Shown one piece after another: positions 61,308 to 64,000 of a stretch of 64,000 nucleotides of DNA; the stretch's first letter is position 1; each line of letters starts with the position of its first letter. A program made the translations under genes and the position numbers. The notes under the pieces were generated by a model. That model saw only the letters and a list, made by a program, of their open reading frames with translations. It made no database searches and had not been told where the DNA came from. Source of the DNA: an uncultured Candidatus Neoarthromitus sp. (GTDB lineage Bacteria > Bacillota > Clostridia > Clostridiales > Clostridiaceae); contig CALADQ010000019.1 of assembly GCA_937890765.1 (NCBI GenBank), positions 1 to 64,000 of the forward strand, given 5' to 3'.

Positions 61308-61386
61308 AACACTAATTCCATTTTAAATTCAAAATATTTTCCACACTTTTCTTACTATTAATTAAAAATTTTTTACCAACCAAATT
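61281..61386. repeat. 24-bp direct repeat joining HAD and aminotransferase genes
   Basis: Exact 24-base copies at 61281-61304 and 61363-61386 (core TTTTTTACCAACCAAATT). The right copy encodes FNLVGKKFL near the C-terminus of the HAD phosphatase, the left copy encodes the start MNLVGKKFL of the aminotransferase. Confidence 0.85.
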
Positions 61387-61962
61387 AAACAAAGGCATAT
61401 CATTCAACGAATCAGAGTACATGCAAGAATTTTTCAAATCATAATTTCTAATTCCATTTTTATATAAATACTCATAAAATCTATAAACTTTTTCTGTGCC
61501 CTTATTGTTGTTCCCAATTATTTTTCCAGTATAAACACCATCTTCAATTTCATAACGAGTTCCCAAAACACAATCAACAGAATCTAACTTGTTGAAATTA
61601 TTCAAATAAAATTCTGGCGATGCCGAAATCAAAATTACCTTGTACCCTTCACTTTTGCGTTTGTTAATTTCATCAATCGCATCTCCATAAATCAAATCTT
61701 TCATAATTCGCTTTTCGTAATAAATTTTTGACAATTCACAAACAGCTTCTACAGATAATCCATTTAAAAAAGACAGAAATAACTCTTTAGATTTTTTCTC
61801 ATCATAAAATTTCAAAACATACATTAATCCAGAGCCAATAGCTTTGCTCGCATACATTAAAAACCTTTTGTCATAAGAACACAAAAATCTGTAGAACTCA
61901 ATCAATGTATCCTTTCGAGTTATGGTTAAATCCACATCAAAAATTGCAAACTTCAAATTCAA
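61312..61962 (-). CDS. HAD-superfamily IB phosphatase (SerB-like)
   Basis: A 216-residue phosphatase: nucleophile motif FAIFDVDLTITRKD (DxDxT), motif II VILISASPEFY, and SMYSDSLNDMPLF (motif IV). This is subfamily IB, which includes phosphoserine phosphatase and several phospholipid or sugar phosphatases. The substrate is not evident. AGGGAGG lies before the ATG. It is four bases upstream of the aminotransferase gene, so both are cotranscribed. Confidence 0.9.
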   Translation of the reverse strand: MNLKFAIFDVDLTITRKDTLIEFYRFLCSYDKRFLMYASKAIGSGLMYVLKFYDEKKSKELFLSFLNGLSVEAVCELSKIYYEKRIMKDLIYGDAIDEINKRKSEGYKVILISASPEFYLNNFNKLDSVDCVLGTRYEIEDGVYTGKIIGNNNKGTEKVYRFYEYLYKNGIRNYDLKNSCMYSDSLNDMPLFNLVGKKFLINSKKSVENILNLKWN

Positions 61963-61980
61963 GCCTCCCTAAACATATAA

Positions 61981-62013
61981 AACAAAAGTGCCCCTTAAAC
62001 TTCAAAAGGACAC
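61981..62013 (-). terminator. Terminator of the DUF1292 gene
   Basis: Minus strand GTGTCCTT (62006-62013) pairs with AAGGGGCAC (61988-61996) with one bulge, followed by TTTTGTTTTA. Confidence 0.7.
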
Positions 62014-62029
62014 CAATTTAAAATAATTT

Positions 62030-62344
62030 TTATTCTTCAATACTATCGTAATACGCCGCAACTTCCTCGAACTCTTTTTCTTCAGGGACAACCAACTCAT
62101 CATCATCAGTCAACCTAAAAACATATGAAGATTCATCTTCTTTATTGTGAACAACGCAATAATTTTTCCCTTTATACTCAAACCCATCAATTATTTCACA
62201 TTTTATTACGTTATGATTTTCATCTTCGAACTCTACGAAAACAGGTTCTTCAATTTCATCTCCTGTATAATCATCATCGTAACCCTGCTCTTGCAAATCA
62301 TCATTTTCATTTAAAACATCTTTTTCATTTTCATCATGCATCAT
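62030..62344 (-). CDS. DUF1292 protein (YrzB-like)
   Basis: A 104-residue, strongly acidic protein. Residues about 30-100 are the DUF1292 domain (VFVEFEDENHNVIKCEIIDG, YCVVHNKEDESSYVFRL). It is widespread in Firmicutes, often near ruvX/alaS, and has no established function. AAGGAG precedes the ATG. Flanked by its own terminator. Confidence 0.85.
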   Translation of the reverse strand: MMHDENEKDVLNENDDLQEQGYDDDYTGDEIEEPVFVEFEDENHNVIKCEIIDGFEYKGKNYCVVHNKEDESSYVFRLTDDDELVVPEEKEFEEVAAYYDSIEE

Positions 62345-62428
62345 AAATAACTCCTTAAAAAAGGATTACACCTCCATTCTCAAAAATCGGATTATTTATT
62401 ATGATTTCCAAAATAAACATTAAATATG

Positions 62429-62638
62429 TTATTTTTTTATTTCAGTAATTAAAGTTTCTGCAGAGTCAGCTGAAACGAATTCTCCATCTAACAAAACAAA
62501 TGGAGTTTCGCAACACTCACCGCAATAACCCAAACATCCTTGAACCTCAACTTCATAATCACTAGATTTTTCAAATTCTTCTTTAACTTTATCCGTACCT
62601 AAAACAAAATTGCATTCGCAAATATCTATTTTTTTCAT
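62429..62638 (-). CDS. DUF1450 protein (YuzB-like), Cys-rich
   Basis: From ATG 62638 (GGAG 10 bases upstream) a 69-residue protein with KIDICECNFVLGTDKV and the cluster GCLGYCGECCETPFVLLDGE, followed by the SADSAETLITEI helix. The Cys spacing suggests an iron-sulphur or zinc site related to thioredoxin-like ferredoxins, which is inference. Monocistronic. Confidence 0.83.
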   Translation of the reverse strand: MKKIDICECNFVLGTDKVKEEFEKSSDYEVEVQGCLGYCGECCETPFVLLDGEFVSADSAETLITEIKK

Positions 62639-62744
62639 AATTTCACATCTCCACATTTAAATCTTTTAAATAACTAAACTTAATTTGTCATCACTCTAAA
62701 TTTTATTATATATAACTTTATTAGTCAATTAACATTTTTGCCAA

Positions 62745-62782
62745 ATTTAAAACTTCTAGAGAAGAGAATCTACCTAGAAGTT
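62745..62782 (-). terminator. Terminator of the RsfA-like gene
   Basis: AACTTCTAG (62751-62759) and CTAGAAGTT (62774-62782) are perfect complements; on the minus strand TTTAAATTTGG follows. Confidence 0.75.
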
Positions 62783-62802
62783 CCAAAATTATTCTATACA
62801 AT

Positions 62803-63387
62803 CTATGAAGCCATTATTTTCTGTTCAAGCATTTCGATTTTCACCCTGGCCTCTTCAAGTTCTTTGTTGAGCTCAGCAATAACTTTTTCCTTACGAAGTA
62901 TTGACTCAATCTCAACAGCTTTTTCGTAAACTTCTTGAATCTTACTAATCTTTGCAAATAAATTAGTAAAATTTTGACTACCGAAACCACTAAGCAAATT
63001 AAAATAATAGTTTGAACTAAATTTTAAAGAGTCACTCTTCACAGAATAGTAATGAGAAGCTATAGCCTTAGGATGTCTATCCAACTTTTCTGATAGAAGA
63101 TCGAATATTTCCATTTTCTTTTTATCCTTATTAGTTGCTATAAAATTAAACAAAGTCTCATTATCTTCATGAGTCCAAACTTTTTGCGGATATTTTTTTC
63201 TAAAATTTTCTGTTTCATTTATTAATTTGTAGTAATAAACCCTAGCTTGCCCTGGAGTTATATAAGGATATTTTTCGGAAAATTTTTGTGCAGCTTTCTT
63301 AATTGTTATACCCTTTTTTTTGCACTCCAAAATGTGTTTTAAAAGACTTTGTTTTTCTAATTCTGTCCATTCTCTTTTAATTGCCAT
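62803..63387 (-). CDS. RsfA-family Myb-like transcription regulator
   Basis: A 194-residue protein with two Myb/SANT-like helical units (REWTELEKQSLLKHILECKK at 5-60 and KVWTHEDNETLFNFIATNKD at 69-115) and a C-terminal coiled coil (VIAELNKELEEARVKIEMLE). This is the layout of RsfA-type prespore regulators in Firmicutes. It is monocistronic with its own terminator. Confidence 0.82.
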   Translation of the reverse strand: MAIKREWTELEKQSLLKHILECKKKGITIKKAAQKFSEKYPYITPGQARVYYYKLINETENFRKKYPQKVWTHEDNETLFNFIATNKDKKKMEIFDLLSEKLDRHPKAIASHYYSVKSDSLKFSSNYYFNLLSGFGSQNFTNLFAKISKIQEVYEKAVEIESILRKEKVIAELNKELEEARVKIEMLEQKIMAS

Positions 63388-63469
63388 TTAACTCACCTCT
63401 TTTAAAAACATTACTTGCAAGGAAATTATAACACAATTTAAACTTTATGTAAACATATCGTATACTTAA

Positions 63470-64000
63470 TTAATTTTTATTTAAAACTTTTTTAATTTTA
63501 GAATTAATTTCGATAATATCAAAATTTTCTACAGGATTATTATTTACTTCATATAACTTTTTAATTCGTAAAATATTATAAACTTTTTTATCCAATTCAA
63601 ATTCTGAAATTTCACCATTTAAAACACCATTTTTAATTTTGTTAAAAGAAGAAATTATATCATCGAACCCCGAACTAATTAAAATCACATCAACTCCTGA
63701 TTTTATAGCTTTCAACGAAGCTTCATCAATCGTATATTTATTTGTTAATCCCTTCATTATCATGTCATCTGTTATAACTATACCTCTAAATTTCAAACCA
63801 TCCCTCAAAATATTCTGCAAAAAAATTTCTGAAGTAGTCGCAATATTTTCTGAATCAATATTTTCATACATTAAATGCGAAACCAACAAAGCTGGTATAT
63901 TATTTTGTATAAGATTCTTAAAAGGATATAATTCAATTTCATTAATTCTGTTATAATCGTGCGATAAAACAGGAAGTTCGTAATGAGAATCTTCATTTGT
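63470..64000 (-). CDS. Beta-N-acetylhexosaminidase, GH3 (NagZ-like), 5' end off window
   Basis: The frame is open from the stop at 63470 to the right edge (176 codons seen). It contains TNEDSHYELPVLSHDY, the part of the GH3 motif that follows PGHG, then NIPALLVSHLMY and the nucleophile region FRGIVITDDMIMKGL. NagZ-type enzymes split GlcNAc-anhMurNAc during wall recycling; DSH is typical of the NagZ subfamily. The first ATG inside the visible part (63889) is not the true start. Confidence 0.9.
   Translation of the reverse strand, partial: TNEDSHYELPVLSHDYNRINEIELYPFKNLIQNNIPALLVSHLMYENIDSENIATTSEIFLQNILRDGLKFRGIVITDDMIMKGLTNKYTIDEASLKAIKSGVDVILISSGFDDIISSFNKIKNGVLNGEISEFELDKKVYNILRIKKLYEVNNNPVENFDIIEINSKIKKVLNKN

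Noticed and set aside
1..64000. tRNA or rRNA genes and insertion sequences.
   Set aside because: No GC-rich cloverleaf-like segments, rRNA signatures or transposase motifs were seen on either strand.

Overview
The window is AT-rich DNA (roughly 27-29% G+C by eye) from a flagellated, endospore-forming Firmicute of the Clostridia. The evidence is a spoVM gene, an RsfA-type Myb regulator, the remA-gmk-rpoZ-priA-def-fmt-rsmB-rlmN-prpC-prkC-rsgA-thiN-spoVM gene order known from Bacillus and clostridia, and a flagellar/chemotaxis operon of the Gram-positive type (fliW-csrA, fliY, cheC, cheD). Low G+C plus compact operons would suit a Clostridium relative or a segmented filamentous bacterium (Candidatus Arthromitus); that assignment is inference only.

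Positions 1 to about 22.5 kb are the right part of an integrated myovirus-like prophage. On the minus strand, in transcription order, lie an ArpU-like late regulator, an orphan DNA methyltransferase, a catalytic-core-only tyrosine recombinase, a two-gene toxin-antitoxin unit (RelA/SpoT-like toxSAS toxin plus Panacea-domain antitoxin), DUF3310, HNH nuclease, small and large terminase, a secreted DUF4214 protein sitting as a cargo gene between terminase and portal, then portal, protease, HK97 capsid, connector proteins, contractile sheath, tube, a tail chaperone with a -1 frameshift site, tape measure and the PBSX-type baseplate genes, running off the left edge. The integrase (plus strand) closes the right end. 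No repressor or replication module lies between integrase and ArpU. The element appears to have split a host serine-hydrolase-like gene whose 5' part and MerR-type promoter remain at 22462-22909.

From 22.9 to 28 kb: a MerR-family regulator, a fructose uptake pair (1-phosphofructokinase and fructose PTS EIIABC), a small two-TM protein and a small secreted protein. From 28.2 to 40.6 kb (minus strand) is the conserved housekeeping cluster for translation quality (fmt, def, rsmB, rlmN, rsgA), Ser/Thr phosphorylation (prkC/prpC), replication restart (priA), nucleotides (gmk), thiamine diphosphate (thiN) and spore morphogenesis (spoVM, too short for ordinary ORF cut-offs). coaBC and rpe, present in the Bacillus cluster, are absent.

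From 41 to 43.6 kb are rpiB, an unrecognised small protein, a D,D-carboxypeptidase and a 58-residue Cys-rich peptide. From 43.6 to 60.4 kb a nearly gapless minus-strand array of 19 genes encodes chemotaxis signalling (cheW, D, B, R, A, C, Y, W), the switch (fliM, fliY), hook-filament junction (flgN, flgK, flgL), CsrA/FliW control, the cap and its chaperones (fliD, fliS, fliT-like) and a hook protein. From 60.5 kb to the end are a class IV aminotransferase, a HAD phosphatase, DUF1292 and DUF1450 proteins, an RsfA-like regulator and the 3' part of a GH3 hexosaminidase gene.
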